From Sporosarcina limicola (lineage in GTDB: Bacteria > Bacillota > Bacilli > Bacillales_A > Planococcaceae), in the NCBI RefSeq assembly GCF_014873855.1, contig NZ_JADBEL010000016.1, positions 1 to 64,000 of the forward strand: a stretch of DNA of 64,000 nucleotides, read 5' to 3'. The notes beneath the pieces are model-generated. The model saw only the letters and a program-made list of their open reading frames with translations, made no database searches and was not told the origin of the DNA. Position 1 is the stretch's first letter. Every line of letters starts with the position of its first letter. The translations under genes were made by a program, and so were the position numbers. Below are positions 9,216 through 18,290 of this stretch, in pieces.

Positions 9216-10514
9216 TTATTTGACCAACAAATATTTCGCATAGTTTTTCCAGCCGAATGTTTTCCATTCACTCTTTTTTGGTATGTCCGCAGGGAACGGC
9301 AGGAAAATTTCTGGTGCATAATCATACACATAAAGCGTAGGTTCATAGAGGGCGACACTGCCGAGTTGGAGACCTTTCGTTACGACTGCACGTTTTTCCC
9401 AAGAGAAAGATGTCACGATTTCAACTTTTTCGGCACGGCCTTTAGGATTGATAAACCATATGTCAGCAGTTCCTTCTTTTAAATTATGGAGCCATTCTTC
9501 CTTCACCGAAGGAGTATCCATCGCTTTGTTAACGATGATATCCACGCTTATGTTTGTTCCGAAAGGTGTCGTTTCCAAACTGGAATCCGGTACTATTCGG
9601 ACTTCATAATAAGCAAGCGAATTTTTAATTTTCGCGGTGTCTAGTGATTTATATGTTTCGAGCCATTTATTCTCGACTGCTGGCACAGGAGAAACCGATT
9701 GAACCGTACCTTTTAATACTTTTGTAATTCCTTTTATTTGAATGATTGCCGGATCGCCGATTTTAATCTTATTCCATTCGTCATTCTTTGCATAAGTAAC
9801 GATCACTTGTTGGGAACTGAAAATATCTACTGCTAGTCTAGAACCACGACGTGTCACTTCAGATACAAAACCTTCAACTGGGCTTAGAAGTGCTGGATGC
9901 AATGGGTTTTCTGTCAATTGCATTTCAATAACGGTAATTTGACGCTCAATATCTGCAAGTTCCTGATCAGCAGCTGCAATTGCCTGTGCAAATGTTCCCT
10001 CTTGTTTCACATCCACTTGAACATTGACGTTTAACCCGACTTTCACTTTTGTATCATCTGTGTTTTTTGTAGCGTTATCGGTACGGTTTACATTTGACGA
10101 GCTTTTTGACTGCGCTTTTCGCCGTTCAAATTTGAGATTGACAATCGTTCGTTTCAAGGAAGACTGTTGTTGTAAAAATGCTTCACGTTCAGCTTCCCAT
10201 ACAGCACGTTGCCCTTCCGTCTGTTTGATTTGTAACAAAGCGATTTTATCACCCATCTTGACCTGGTCGCCCTCTTTAATAAGCCAAGTATCTATTGTAT
10301 CTTCATCGTCAATATAGACGGTATTAATTTCCTCTGGCGCAATAAATCCCTGTTTAACGATTTTTTCACTATAGTTAGCATTCGTCATACGTTCGTAACG
10401 GTCGACATATACTGATTTAGGAATAACACTTTTGGACGAAAATAAAAGATAGAGATTCCCCGTCAAAAACAAACTAATTACAATGGCGATGGCGATATTC
10501 AGTGCCTTATTCAA
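9216..10514 (-). CDS. HlyD/YknX-like membrane fusion protein
   Basis: A 432-residue protein with one N-terminal membrane helix (about residues 5-25). Biotinyl-lipoyl-like halves (IKEGDQVKMGDKIAL and LLSPVEGFVSEV) flank a coiled-coil hairpin at about 100-190, followed by a beta-barrel region. This is the layout of periplasmic-adaptor or membrane fusion proteins, which in Gram-positives work with ABC exporters. The chosen start is TTG at 10514, six bases downstream of a perfect GGAGGAGGTG and overlapping the stop of the preceding gene by eight bases, so translation is likely coupled. An upstream ATG at 10544 has no ribosome site. No ABC ATPase or permease gene is adjacent. Confidence 0.75.
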   Translation of the reverse strand: MNKALNIAIAIVISLFLTGNLYLLFSSKSVIPKSVYVDRYERMTNANYSEKIVKQGFIAPEEINTVYIDDEDTIDTWLIKEGDQVKMGDKIALLQIKQTEGQRAVWEAEREAFLQQQSSLKRTIVNLKFERRKAQSKSSSNVNRTDNATKNTDDTKVKVGLNVNVQVDVKQEGTFAQAIAAADQELADIERQITVIEMQLTENPLHPALLSPVEGFVSEVTRRGSRLAVDIFSSQQVIVTYAKNDEWNKIKIGDPAIIQIKGITKVLKGTVQSVSPVPAVENKWLETYKSLDTAKIKNSLAYYEVRIVPDSSLETTPFGTNISVDIIVNKAMDTPSVKEEWLHNLKEGTADIWFINPKGRAEKVEIVTSFSWEKRAVVTKGLQLGSVALYEPTLYVYDYAPEIFLPFPADIPKKSEWKTFGWKNYAKYLLVK

Positions 10515-11211
10515 TGCCGACACCTCCTCCAACAATGAAGTCAAATAATCTTTCTATTGGAATGAACCCGATAGCTGCTGTAATTAATGCCATTGCTATA
10601 TGAATGCCAAGTAATAGCCAGAGAATGTCCTTCCTTTCAACCGAATCTGTTGAAGAGCGGATGAATCTATATTGAAGCAAGATTATAAGTACTGTTGTCA
10701 AAGTCAATTGATTTAGAAAAAGGACAAGGTACCAGTTATCTAGGTACGTAATTGCAAGCGGACCGAATGAAAGAAATGATACGTTTGCCGTCTCTCCTTT
10801 CATTACAAAAACGAAGAAGATAATTGCTTTTTCGAGTAATAAGATGCCCGTCATCAGCAATTGCAATGGCAATACTTTTTTGAATGGAATTGCAGTCAAT
10901 AGGCTGAGAAGATAAGCAATGCCAAAGAAATGAAATGACATATAAACAAGCGACCAAATGAGTGCACCTACAAGCGATGTGAACCGTGCAATTGCATAAT
11001 CTGCAGTCGTCATCGACGAAAGGAGTGCTGTGATTGACTCTGTGTTCATTCCCCAAATTTCACGGATAGAAAATAGAAGTATTCCGAAAAAAAAGACAAA
11101 AAGAATGCGTTTTTTGAAGCCACGCATCGTCGAAGTTTGAAGTTGATTCGCCAATTGATGGGTATTCGTCAGAAAGTGCCAAAACTTAAAATCAAAAAAC
11201 AATAGGTTCAT
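10507..11211 (-). CDS. Polytopic membrane protein, possibly YknW/Yip1-like
   Basis: A 234-residue protein with five or six predicted membrane helices (about 33-52, 72-95, 95-115, 118-140, 150-180, 200-222) and a short cytoplasmic N-terminus. Size, topology and position directly before a membrane fusion protein recall YknW-YknX of B. subtilis, where YknW belongs to the Yip1 family. I infer this from arrangement, not from clear motifs. Its stop overlaps the start of the next gene. ATG at 11211 directly abuts AGAAGGGG, which is too close for an ideal ribosome site, so an internal start such as M29 is possible. Confidence 0.55.
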   Translation of the reverse strand: MNLLFFDFKFWHFLTNTHQLANQLQTSTMRGFKKRILFVFFFGILLFSIREIWGMNTESITALLSSMTTADYAIARFTSLVGALIWSLVYMSFHFFGIAYLLSLLTAIPFKKVLPLQLLMTGILLLEKAIIFFVFVMKGETANVSFLSFGPLAITYLDNWYLVLFLNQLTLTTVLIILLQYRFIRSSTDSVERKDILWLLLGIHIAMALITAAIGFIPIERLFDFIVGGGVGIE

Positions 11212-11470
11212 CCCCTTCTATTATCCATGGGTGAATTTATAGTGGTCTATTAAACCATTAGTATTTACTTTAGCAAAGACTGTGAGATTTGCAATATTAA
11301 AAGACAAAAAAATAGCGAGTTAATTTATAACATACCTCATATAGTGTAGTAGAAATAGACTCATTATTGTTTAAGAAACAAGCTTTTTGTATATCCTTAA
11401 ACAAAAGACCAATCTTCGGGATACGATAGGCAACTTATTTCCCGGGAAATCGACAAAGGAGCGGATTAGT

Positions 11471-11575
11471 GTGAATGAAAACGAAAGTTATGGATTAACG
11501 TGGCAGGATATTCTATTTGGTTTGACAGGTTCTACGATTTTCGTGATTGGTTTGCACTTTTTCACTGGAGTGTAA
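11471..11575 (+). CDS. Small membrane peptide, 34 residues
   Basis: Starting from GTG at 11471 with AAGGAG nine bases upstream, the product is 34 residues. It has a polar N-terminus (NENESYGLTWQDIL) and one hydrophobic segment (FGLTGSTIFVIGLHFFTGV). It lies on the plus strand between minus-strand genes and directly before a repeat array. A longer reading from TTG at 11387 is possible but lacks a ribosome site. The function is unknown, and so is whether it is expressed. Confidence 0.45.
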   Translation: MNENESYGLTWQDILFGLTGSTIFVIGLHFFTGV

Positions 11576-11594
11576 GGCAACTTGATTGCAGGGG

Positions 11595-11922
11595 ATTGGT
11601 CGCTTGGGGCATTGGATTGGTCGTTTGCGCGCGGGATTGGTCGCTTGGGGCATTAGATTGGTCGCTTGCGCGCGGGATTAGTCGCTTGGGGCATTAGATT
11701 GGTCGCTTGCGCGCGGGATTGGTCGCTTGAGGCATTAGATTGGTCGCTTGCGCGCGGGATTGGTCGCTTGGGGCATTAGATTGGTCGCTTGCGCGCGGGA
11801 TTGGTCGCTTGGGGCATTAGATTGGTCGTTTGCGCGCGGGATTGGTCGCTTGGGGCATTAGATTGGTCGTTTGCGTGCGGGATTGGTCGCTTGGGGCATT
11901 AGATTGGTCGCTTGCGCGCGGG
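11595..11922 (+). repeat. Tandem array: eight 41-bp units, each two ATTGGTCGCTT half-units
   Basis: Each 41-bp unit is ATTGGTCGCTTGGGGCATTAG (21 bp) plus ATTGGTCGCTTGCGCGCGGG (20 bp). Eight units account for 328 bp, with only a few substitutions. The core and orientation match the arrays at 1224, 39390 and 56120, while the spacer halves differ. The array ends just before the terminator at 11945. Confidence 0.95.
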
Positions 11923-11944
11923 AAATACATAATTTCAGCAAATT

Positions 11945-11987
11945 AAAAACACCCACCGTTAAACGATTAACGACAGGTGTTTTGTTA
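11945..11987 (-). terminator. Terminator of the IDEAL-domain gene
   Basis: Arms AAAACACC and GGTGTTTT, plus an inner GTTAA/TTAAC stem, form a hairpin just downstream of the minus-strand stop at 11999. It has A-runs and T-runs on both sides. Confidence 0.75.
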
Positions 11988-11998
11988 TGTGCCTCTTT

Positions 11999-12451
11999 TC
12001 ATTTTTGTTGCAGTCCTTCCATTAATTCATTGAACAAAAGTATGTTATTCGTTTCGAGCGCATAATCGATCATTCGCAATCTATTAGCAGCTTCAAATTG
12101 TCTGATGATTTCTATAGCTTCTGGTATCTCCACCTCTGTGCTTGTGCCTGCATTTGTATTTACTACCCTTTCGATAATGGTTCTCAAGTACATTGGAAGA
12201 TCTGAGATGATAAGCAATTGATAGAGCGGAAATCGAATAAACCGATTACCCCGCTGGAAAACAAATATTTCTCCTGAATTTTCGACTTGCAAGCTCTTCA
12301 TATTAATGATAATTTCTTTCCCTTCTGATGGGATGAATTGAAACACTTCTCCCCTTTTGAAAATAGAGAAATATTGATAGGCAAATACTAGACGAAGACG
12401 AAAGTCTTCTTGACTCGTGTAAAATGGTGTTATGCGCTGTATTGATAGCAT
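11999..12451 (-). CDS. IDEAL domain-containing protein
   Basis: A 150-residue protein. The last ~25 residues (IDYALETNNILLFNELMEGL) match the IDEAL domain, a short helical motif found at the C-terminus of several Bacillales regulators. The N-terminal ~110 residues are not recognised. ATG at 12451 is chosen because GGAGGGGG lies four bases upstream; an ATG at 12490 lacks a site. Its function is unknown. The neighbours are a repeat array and a MITE-like element. Confidence 0.65.
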   Translation of the reverse strand: MLSIQRITPFYTSQEDFRLRLVFAYQYFSIFKRGEVFQFIPSEGKEIIINMKSLQVENSGEIFVFQRGNRFIRFPLYQLLIISDLPMYLRTIIERVVNTNAGTSTEVEIPEAIEIIRQFEAANRLRMIDYALETNNILLFNELMEGLQQK

Positions 12452-12551
12452 CTTACCCCCTCCATTATCTAATACTCTGGTTATCATCATTATATCACAA
12501 ACCTGACTTTTCTGTGAACGATGTTATCCGAATTATTAACACCCTATTTAT

Positions 12552-12658
12552 CTATATAAATTGAATTTAAGTTTTACATTTTTATTGATTCAACATATGC
12601 TTGTTTGACGCGTTTGTTTCAACTATTCAAGTATAAATCTTTCGTTCAACTTATATAT
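12552..12658 (-). repeat. MITE-like element, copy 1
   Basis: This is the reverse complement of the element at 56412-56529 with a deletion of about 11 bp (the GGGCCGATGAT part). Terminal inverted repeats CTATATAA-TTGAA and TTCAACTTATATA are retained. It fills the gap between two minus-strand genes. Confidence 0.85.
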
Positions 12659-12663
12659 TCTAT

Positions 12664-13026
12664 TTAGTTTGCGGATTTAGGGTTCTCCTTTTGGGGCCTC
12701 TCCATAAGAAACGACATATTTTCTGGTGCAAAATCTATTTGTAGCGAAGATAACAATTCGTATAAACCACGGTGAACATCCCCAGATGAATCCCTCTTCT
12801 TCTTAAACGTAATCTTGTTATCGTCAAAGTCTAGCGCTACAAACTGGAATTGCATGGCTCCAAAAGAAACTGTGCTAAGATAAAGTTTGTTTTCCTCCAA
12901 AACGTAAATGGCATTACTTCTCTGCTTGGTTACTTGGCAAGACACCTCTGTAATTTTTTCTTGAAAACCTTTCTTTTTATGAAACTGTTCCTCTAATTTA
13001 GGTATATATAAAACAAACTCCTCCAA
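12664..13026 (-). CDS. Hypothetical protein, 120 residues
   Basis: The start is TTG at 13026 with GGAGGAG seven bases upstream. It is a soluble mixed alpha/beta protein with no signal peptide or membrane helix and a Lys-rich segment (KITFKKKRD). I do not recognise a family. It is divergent from the XRE regulator at 13215, and the shared 190-bp region carries inverted repeats, so regulation by that protein is plausible but unproven. Confidence 0.6.
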   Translation of the reverse strand: MEEFVLYIPKLEEQFHKKKGFQEKITEVSCQVTKQRSNAIYVLEENKLYLSTVSFGAMQFQFVALDFDDNKITFKKKRDSSGDVHRGLYELLSSLQIDFAPENMSFLMERPQKENPKSAN

Positions 13027-13055
13027 TCCACACTCCTCCTCTCGTTATCATAAAT

Positions 13056-13160
13056 AATTTGCTTAAATACAGTTAAATATATCTACTATTTTGACAATAA
13101 TAGTCGTTTTTTTCATTTAAACCAACATATTATTAATTTTTTATAACATTTTGTTGGTTT
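13056..13160. promoter_or_regulatory. Divergent promoter region with inverted repeats
   Basis: The AT-rich region between the divergent genes holds two inverted repeats: ACTATT/AATAGT around TTGACAAT (about 13083-13102), and AACCAACA/TGTTGGTT (about 13119-13158, 23-bp loop). TTGACA inside the first could be a -35 element. These are candidate operators for the XRE protein. Confidence 0.4.
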
Positions 13161-13214
13161 CTATATAAACAACTTTTTATTTCTATACGGTTATGAAAAA
13201 AGAGGGATGCCATT

Positions 13215-13652
13215 ATGCATTTTGGAAAACAATTCAAAGAATATAGAGAAGAATACTTACGGATGAAACAACTAGAAGCTGCACTTGAACTGAACATCGA
13301 ACCGGCTGCATTGTCCAACTATGAAAGAAATGAACGGGGCTTCCCAAATGATCTACTCCCTATCGTGAAAGAAACATTTGATATTCCTAATGATTATTTC
13401 CTTGCGATGGTACTCGGAGATCCATTAAAATCTGTGAGAAATCCGGAAGTGTCGCAGCCAATTAAAGCTTTAGAAGTGAAAGAACGTTATATGGATAGTT
13501 TTATCGATCGACATCGGCAATTATTTGAAGACAGCGCCGAACTAAGGGAATTTGTCACACTGGCTTCCACTTTAACTGAAAAAGACAGGAGAATCTTCCT
13601 TAATTCCAATAAATCGCTCTTAACTTTGATTCACAAACATTCTCGAGAATAG
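13215..13652 (+). CDS. XRE-family helix-turn-helix protein
   Basis: A 145-residue protein. Residues 1-62 form a Cro/C1-type HTH (KQFKEYREEYLRMKQLEAALELNIEPAALSNYERNERGFP as core features, with the typical SNYERNER recognition-helix end). The C-terminal half is helical and not recognised. GAGGG lies upstream of the ATG. It probably represses its own divergent promoter region; targets are unknown. Confidence 0.75.
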   Translation: MHFGKQFKEYREEYLRMKQLEAALELNIEPAALSNYERNERGFPNDLLPIVKETFDIPNDYFLAMVLGDPLKSVRNPEVSQPIKALEVKERYMDSFIDRHRQLFEDSAELREFVTLASTLTEKDRRIFLNSNKSLLTLIHKHSRE

Positions 13653-13670
13653 GAATTAGATTAATAATAT

Positions 13671-13699
13671 TTACGGACACTGTCTAAAAGCGTTATAAT
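13671..13699 (+). promoter_or_regulatory. Probable sigma-A promoter of ywqB-ywqA
   Basis: A perfect -10 TATAAT at 13694-13699 has a weak -35 (TTACGG) 17 bp upstream. The ywqB start lies 32 bp downstream. Confidence 0.5.
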
Positions 13700-13730
13700 A
13701 GAAGGAATGCTTTTCTGAGGGAGTGATCCG

Positions 13731-15311
13731 ATGCAAATGACTGTTGAACGTATTTCCTACTTGCACGAAAGTGAAATAGATATTTTTATGAATACTATTA
13801 AACATGCCCTTCAACCCGGGATTGACACCGAAGCTTTGGAGGTACGACGTGCTGTGACGCTAATCAGAAATGGCTCTGTTGGCCCTTACAGGTTTGATAC
13901 CTCTGATGATGCTGTCTTGGTGACTCTTCTTGGAGTGGAATCTGAACATGTACGTCTGTCTTTTGATCGGATTGCTACAAACTGTACTTGTGGCTCAGAT
14001 ACGTGGTGTTCACATCGTTTAGCCGTCGTTTTTCATCTTTATTCCCAGTTCCATTCATTGACGGATTGGCTTCATGAATGGCGACGAACTGATGCACAGA
14101 AAATGATGCTGTCCATATCCGAACGAACGCCTAAAGCATGGATTAACGTGCTATCACGTTTAACCCTACCACTTCGATCAATCAGTTTGACGGAAAATCC
14201 TGGGGTGTTCATCCACGAATCATCATTGATTGATCAGAAAGTGGTTCCACTTTCCCCCTTCGAATGGGAGTGGAAACCTCTTTTTGAACTTTATTATCGA
14301 TTGCATATATTGGATGCTGGATGGACTTATGTAAGTGGACATCTTGGTGGCGACACAAAATCCTTTTTTCACGGGAAATGGTATGTGCAAAACTGGCTTG
14401 TTGAACAACTAGATAAACTTCGTGACAGCGTTACTGCCATTGGAGCGAAGCCAAAACTATTTGAAGCAGATGCTTTCCATGAACATATCAAAGACCTCGT
14501 CCGAACATTTTCACTTCACAATTCCGAACTCTTCGACGAAAGATTTAGTGTCTATCGTCTTTTTTGGCAACATCTTTTCCCGATGGACGCAGCTTGGAAT
14601 GATGAATTAGCAATTCTTGCAAATGAAAAGTCTGAGGAAGCCCATATTTTTATCGCATTTTTCAGCTTGTTACAAGGAAAACACGACCAATTATCAAAAC
14701 TAGTTGACAATGTATCAGCAGATAATGTGGCTACATGGCTCCCACTCGCACATCTTGCGGAAAGTTATGAAGAAACCGAAACACTCGCTATCATCATGAA
14801 AGCACTGTTACCTTTTATCGGTGATTATCTAAAACAAGATGTCCCTCTCGCAAATCGTCCATTTTTCGTGCGTGATATCGATGGGTTACTTGAAGCGGCC
14901 GATTTTTCAGAGGAAGCCCGTGAAAGTATGTTTGCGTATTACGGTGAGTCCGGTGTTGACGTCTATGCAGATTTTCTAGTCGAACGAGAACGTTTCACTG
15001 AATGGGCGGCACTTATGCATAGATATGGCGTTTCTTATGAAGAAGCTGAAGAGGGAGGGCTAAAGGTCGCACTGTCTACAGAACCGACTGCTGTCATGCC
15101 CCTTCTCCACACGTATGCAATGCATTTTATAAAAGAAAAAAATCGGCACAGTTATCGACGTGCTGTCAAACTATTCAAGAAAATGAAAATCGGTTCAAAA
15201 AAAAGTGGGAAAACCGACTTTTGGAATCAGTACATTGATGCAGTGCGTGAAAAAAACCGTCGGCTCCGCGCATTGATGGAAGAAATGGAGAAAGGAAATC
15301 TGAACTTATGA
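13731..15311 (+). CDS. ywqB: SWIM zinc-finger protein, YwqB-like
   Basis: A 526-residue protein with a SWIM zinc finger near the N-terminus: C85-x-C87 and C93-x-H95 (CTCGSDTWCSH). The remainder is helical, repeat-like and charged at the C-terminus. SWIM proteins next to SNF2 helicases are thought to form a DNA-associated pair. In B. subtilis the same pair is ywqB/ywqA. GGGAGTG lies before the ATG. The stop overlaps the next start (ATGA), so the two genes are translationally coupled. Confidence 0.85.
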   Translation: MQMTVERISYLHESEIDIFMNTIKHALQPGIDTEALEVRRAVTLIRNGSVGPYRFDTSDDAVLVTLLGVESEHVRLSFDRIATNCTCGSDTWCSHRLAVVFHLYSQFHSLTDWLHEWRRTDAQKMMLSISERTPKAWINVLSRLTLPLRSISLTENPGVFIHESSLIDQKVVPLSPFEWEWKPLFELYYRLHILDAGWTYVSGHLGGDTKSFFHGKWYVQNWLVEQLDKLRDSVTAIGAKPKLFEADAFHEHIKDLVRTFSLHNSELFDERFSVYRLFWQHLFPMDAAWNDELAILANEKSEEAHIFIAFFSLLQGKHDQLSKLVDNVSADNVATWLPLAHLAESYEETETLAIIMKALLPFIGDYLKQDVPLANRPFFVRDIDGLLEAADFSEEARESMFAYYGESGVDVYADFLVERERFTEWAALMHRYGVSYEEAEEGGLKVALSTEPTAVMPLLHTYAMHFIKEKNRHSYRRAVKLFKKMKIGSKKSGKTDFWNQYIDAVREKNRRLRALMEEMEKGNLNL

Positions 15312-18049
15312 ACGGAACATTCACGTTGAACCGCCTTTTCCGATTAGCTATCCGATTTCAGGATGAAGGAACATTTTCCATTTCCGCTAAGGATACTAGG
15401 GGATACACTGTAAATCCAGATGAACTGGTCTCTTTCTTGTTTTTCAACAATGAACGAGCTTTGTATGGTCTCCATACAAACACTGAGGGTGAAGAAGTCC
15501 ACTTACGTGCAGATCAGCTCATGCAAGCTTTTTCCATTATACACCCCTATGTTTCATTTGAAGGGCTCTCCAAAGATGATGAGATGCATCTGTCTTCCAT
15601 TCACGAGGCAGCTCATGCCTGGATGAATCCTGAATTATGGAATTACGCGGAAGCTGACGGAGCTTTTATCCGCTTTGACAATGAGAAAACAGGTATTTCG
15701 GAAGATGCAGCCGCTATAATTAGCTATGCTGTACGCGACAAGCTCACCCATTCGACCATCCATCCCGATCAACTTTCTGCGTTGTTGCCCCATTTGCGGA
15801 ACTATGGATGGCCCGGCGAATCGGTTTCAACTATGCCAATTCGAGTTGCTTTTCGTCTAACAGAACCGGAATTTGAATCCGACACTGAATGGCTTCTTGA
15901 ATCGGTTATCGTTGGTGAACGGGGTGCCCATTGGACGCCTGCTACGCGAAGAATACACGCAGATGCCCAAGATGCACTTCCAGCAAAGTGGAAACCGTAT
16001 GCAGGTGAAATTGTAAAGAGGCAATCCGAAATGGCTTCATTCCTCAGCTCAATCGATGTCGTCCCTGGTGAAAGTTTCCTTTCAACACCCATGTCAGATC
16101 CCGAAGTACGTGGATTTATCAAAGATGACCTCCCAATGTTACAGTCTTTCGGCTATCCCGTTATCTTGCCGTCTTGGCTAAAATCAGTGACAGAATCAAA
16201 AATGCGAATTCAGACGAATGCCGGCATCCAATCGTATAAATCCGCAACCGGTTTGGATGAAGTATTATCATTCGATTGGAATTTTTCACTTGCTGGCAAT
16301 GACATAGACCCCAATGCTTTCCGTAAACTTGTTGATGAAAACCGAGAGTATATCCGCTCTGGCGATGAGTGGTTTCATATCGATCCATTGTGGTTGAAGA
16401 AGATTCGTAATCTAATGGACCGAGCCGACGCAGGAGAGTGGACAGTTAAAGATCTTCTTTTCCAAGATATGCCTGAAGAGATTGTTCCTCTGGAAATGGA
16501 CGACGAAATAGATGATCCCCTTTTTGCTTTCACCATGCAGAAATCTCTTCGAAGCTATATGGAGATGCTATCCGATAAAAAAGGACTTCCCCCTGCTGGC
16601 ATTCCTACGGATTTGCAGGCAGAGCTCCGACCTTACCAGGTGGATGGCTATAACTGGCTCATCTTCATGCGTGAAAATCACTTCGGTGCATGCCTGGCTG
16701 ATGATATGGGCCTTGGTAAGACAGTACAACTCATCGCCTATCTGCTGAACATCCATGCAAGAGTGGAAACGGATTCCCCTTCACTTATCGTCTGCCCGAC
16801 GAGTGTTCTCGGAAATTGGCAAAAAGAGATTGAACGGTTTGCTCCGTCCCTTTCCGTCTATACGCATTATGGACCAACGCGGACTAAAGACGAGGGTTTC
16901 AAGGAACTCATCGGCCAACTGAAACCCGACGTCATCCTAACGACGTACGGTACCGCTTCACAGGACGGGGATATGCTTGCGGAAACCGTATTTGCGAGCA
17001 TTACACTTGATGAAGCCCAAAACATTAAAAACATGCAAACAAAGCAGTCACGCATCATTCGGAAGCTTCATGGCAAGCACCACATCGCACTAACCGGAAC
17101 ACCAATTGAGAATCGGTTATCTGAACTTTGGGCGATTTTCGATTTCATCCACAAAGGATATTTTGCAAGTTTTAAGAAGTTCACAGATCACTTCATTATT
17201 CCTATTGAACGTGATGATTCCGAAGCAGACAAGCAGAAATTGCGAGCAAAAATTCGACCATTCTTACTGCGTCGTACAAAGAGTGATCCCGATTTACAGC
17301 TGAATCTACCGAAAAAACTTGAACAAAATGAATACTGTCCTTTAACAACTGAGCAAGCCGCATTATATGAAAGCTTTCTAGAAGAAACAAAATTCAAGTT
17401 GCAAACATTGACGGGTTTTGAAAAGAAAGGGCTTATCTTGAAAATGCTTAGCAGATTAAAACAACTATGTAACCATCCTGCGCTGTTTTTGAAAGAGCCG
17501 CATGCACCGGCAGAACAAATGCTAGCAAGATCCGACAAGCTCGATCGAATCGTATCAATGGCTGCAGATATTGCGGCGAATAAGGAACAATGCCTCATCT
17601 TCACACAATACATCGGCATGGGTCAGCTAATTCGTCAATGTTTATCAGAACTACATGGCATTGACGTACCATTCTTGACAGGAAGCATGCCGAAAGGGCA
17701 ACGTGATCGTCTCGTTGAAGCATTTCAGGAAGGAGAGTTCCCGATTTTCATCCTTTCATTAAAAGCGGGAGGTACTGGTTTGAACTTAACGGGTGCAAAC
17801 CATGTTCTGCACGCTGATCGCTGGTGGAATCCGGCAGTTGAAAATCAGGCGACCGACCGAGCATACCGTATTGGCCAGACACGATTCGTTCACGTCCATA
17901 AGTTCGTTACCATTGGGACAATTGAAGAAAAAATCGATAAGATGTTGAAGGAGAAAGCTACACTATCTGCGGATCTTATCCAATCGAGTCAGTGGTTATC
18001 TGAATTATCTGACACGGAACTGGATAATCTGCTGTCATTTACTAGTTAA
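15308..18049 (+). CDS. ywqA: SNF2-family DNA-dependent ATPase/helicase, YwqA-like
   Basis: A 913-residue protein. The N-terminal ~430 residues are the Bacillales-specific SNF2-associated region. The Swi2/Snf2 core starts at about 445: DDMGLGKT (Walker A, ~465), DEAQ (~567), GTPIENR (~597), and in the C-terminal lobe FTQY, GGTGLNL and the arginine-finger motif QATDRAYRIGQ (~850). Such proteins translocate on double-stranded DNA and remodel bound proteins. The ATG overlaps the stop of ywqB by four bases. A terminator follows at 18074. Confidence 0.93.
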   Translation: MNGTFTLNRLFRLAIRFQDEGTFSISAKDTRGYTVNPDELVSFLFFNNERALYGLHTNTEGEEVHLRADQLMQAFSIIHPYVSFEGLSKDDEMHLSSIHEAAHAWMNPELWNYAEADGAFIRFDNEKTGISEDAAAIISYAVRDKLTHSTIHPDQLSALLPHLRNYGWPGESVSTMPIRVAFRLTEPEFESDTEWLLESVIVGERGAHWTPATRRIHADAQDALPAKWKPYAGEIVKRQSEMASFLSSIDVVPGESFLSTPMSDPEVRGFIKDDLPMLQSFGYPVILPSWLKSVTESKMRIQTNAGIQSYKSATGLDEVLSFDWNFSLAGNDIDPNAFRKLVDENREYIRSGDEWFHIDPLWLKKIRNLMDRADAGEWTVKDLLFQDMPEEIVPLEMDDEIDDPLFAFTMQKSLRSYMEMLSDKKGLPPAGIPTDLQAELRPYQVDGYNWLIFMRENHFGACLADDMGLGKTVQLIAYLLNIHARVETDSPSLIVCPTSVLGNWQKEIERFAPSLSVYTHYGPTRTKDEGFKELIGQLKPDVILTTYGTASQDGDMLAETVFASITLDEAQNIKNMQTKQSRIIRKLHGKHHIALTGTPIENRLSELWAIFDFIHKGYFASFKKFTDHFIIPIERDDSEADKQKLRAKIRPFLLRRTKSDPDLQLNLPKKLEQNEYCPLTTEQAALYESFLEETKFKLQTLTGFEKKGLILKMLSRLKQLCNHPALFLKEPHAPAEQMLARSDKLDRIVSMAADIAANKEQCLIFTQYIGMGQLIRQCLSELHGIDVPFLTGSMPKGQRDRLVEAFQEGEFPIFILSLKAGGTGLNLTGANHVLHADRWWNPAVENQATDRAYRIGQTRFVHVHKFVTIGTIEEKIDKMLKEKATLSADLIQSSQWLSELSDTELDNLLSFTS

Positions 18050-18073
18050 ATACTTGATTTCAAGTATTTGAAG

Positions 18074-18110
18074 ACCTCAGAGTTACATTAGCTCTGGGGA
18101 TTTTTTTCTT
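18074..18110 (+). terminator. Terminator of ywqBA
   Basis: Stem CCTCAGAG/CTCTGGGG with a nine-base loop is followed by ATTTTTTT, 25 bp after the ywqA stop. Confidence 0.85.
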
Positions 18111-18128
18111 TCCTTTTTGTTAGATTGG

Positions 18129-18290
18129 TCATGCGCGGTCAGCATTTGACATTTTATGCATAGCCTTCATTCTTTTCTTTCGCTCGGTATCTTCAAACCG
18201 ATTGAGACGATCATTCAGATTGGCTACAATACGAATGAGCTGACCAATCTGCACTTCCATTCGATTTATATCTTTTTCAAATGTAGTCAT
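18129..18290 (-). CDS. Small charged helical protein, 53 residues
   Basis: ATG at 18290, preceded by GGGAAGTGTGG, opens a 53-codon frame. The product starts MTTFEKDINRMEVQIGQL and has heptad-like spacing of Ile, Leu and Val followed by a Lys/Arg-rich tail (ERKKRMKAMHK). It reads as a short coiled coil. I do not recognise it. It is convergent with ywqA and downstream of the unusual region 18291-18750. Confidence 0.5.
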   Translation of the reverse strand: MTTFEKDINRMEVQIGQLIRIVANLNDRLNRFEDTERKKRMKAMHKMSNADRA

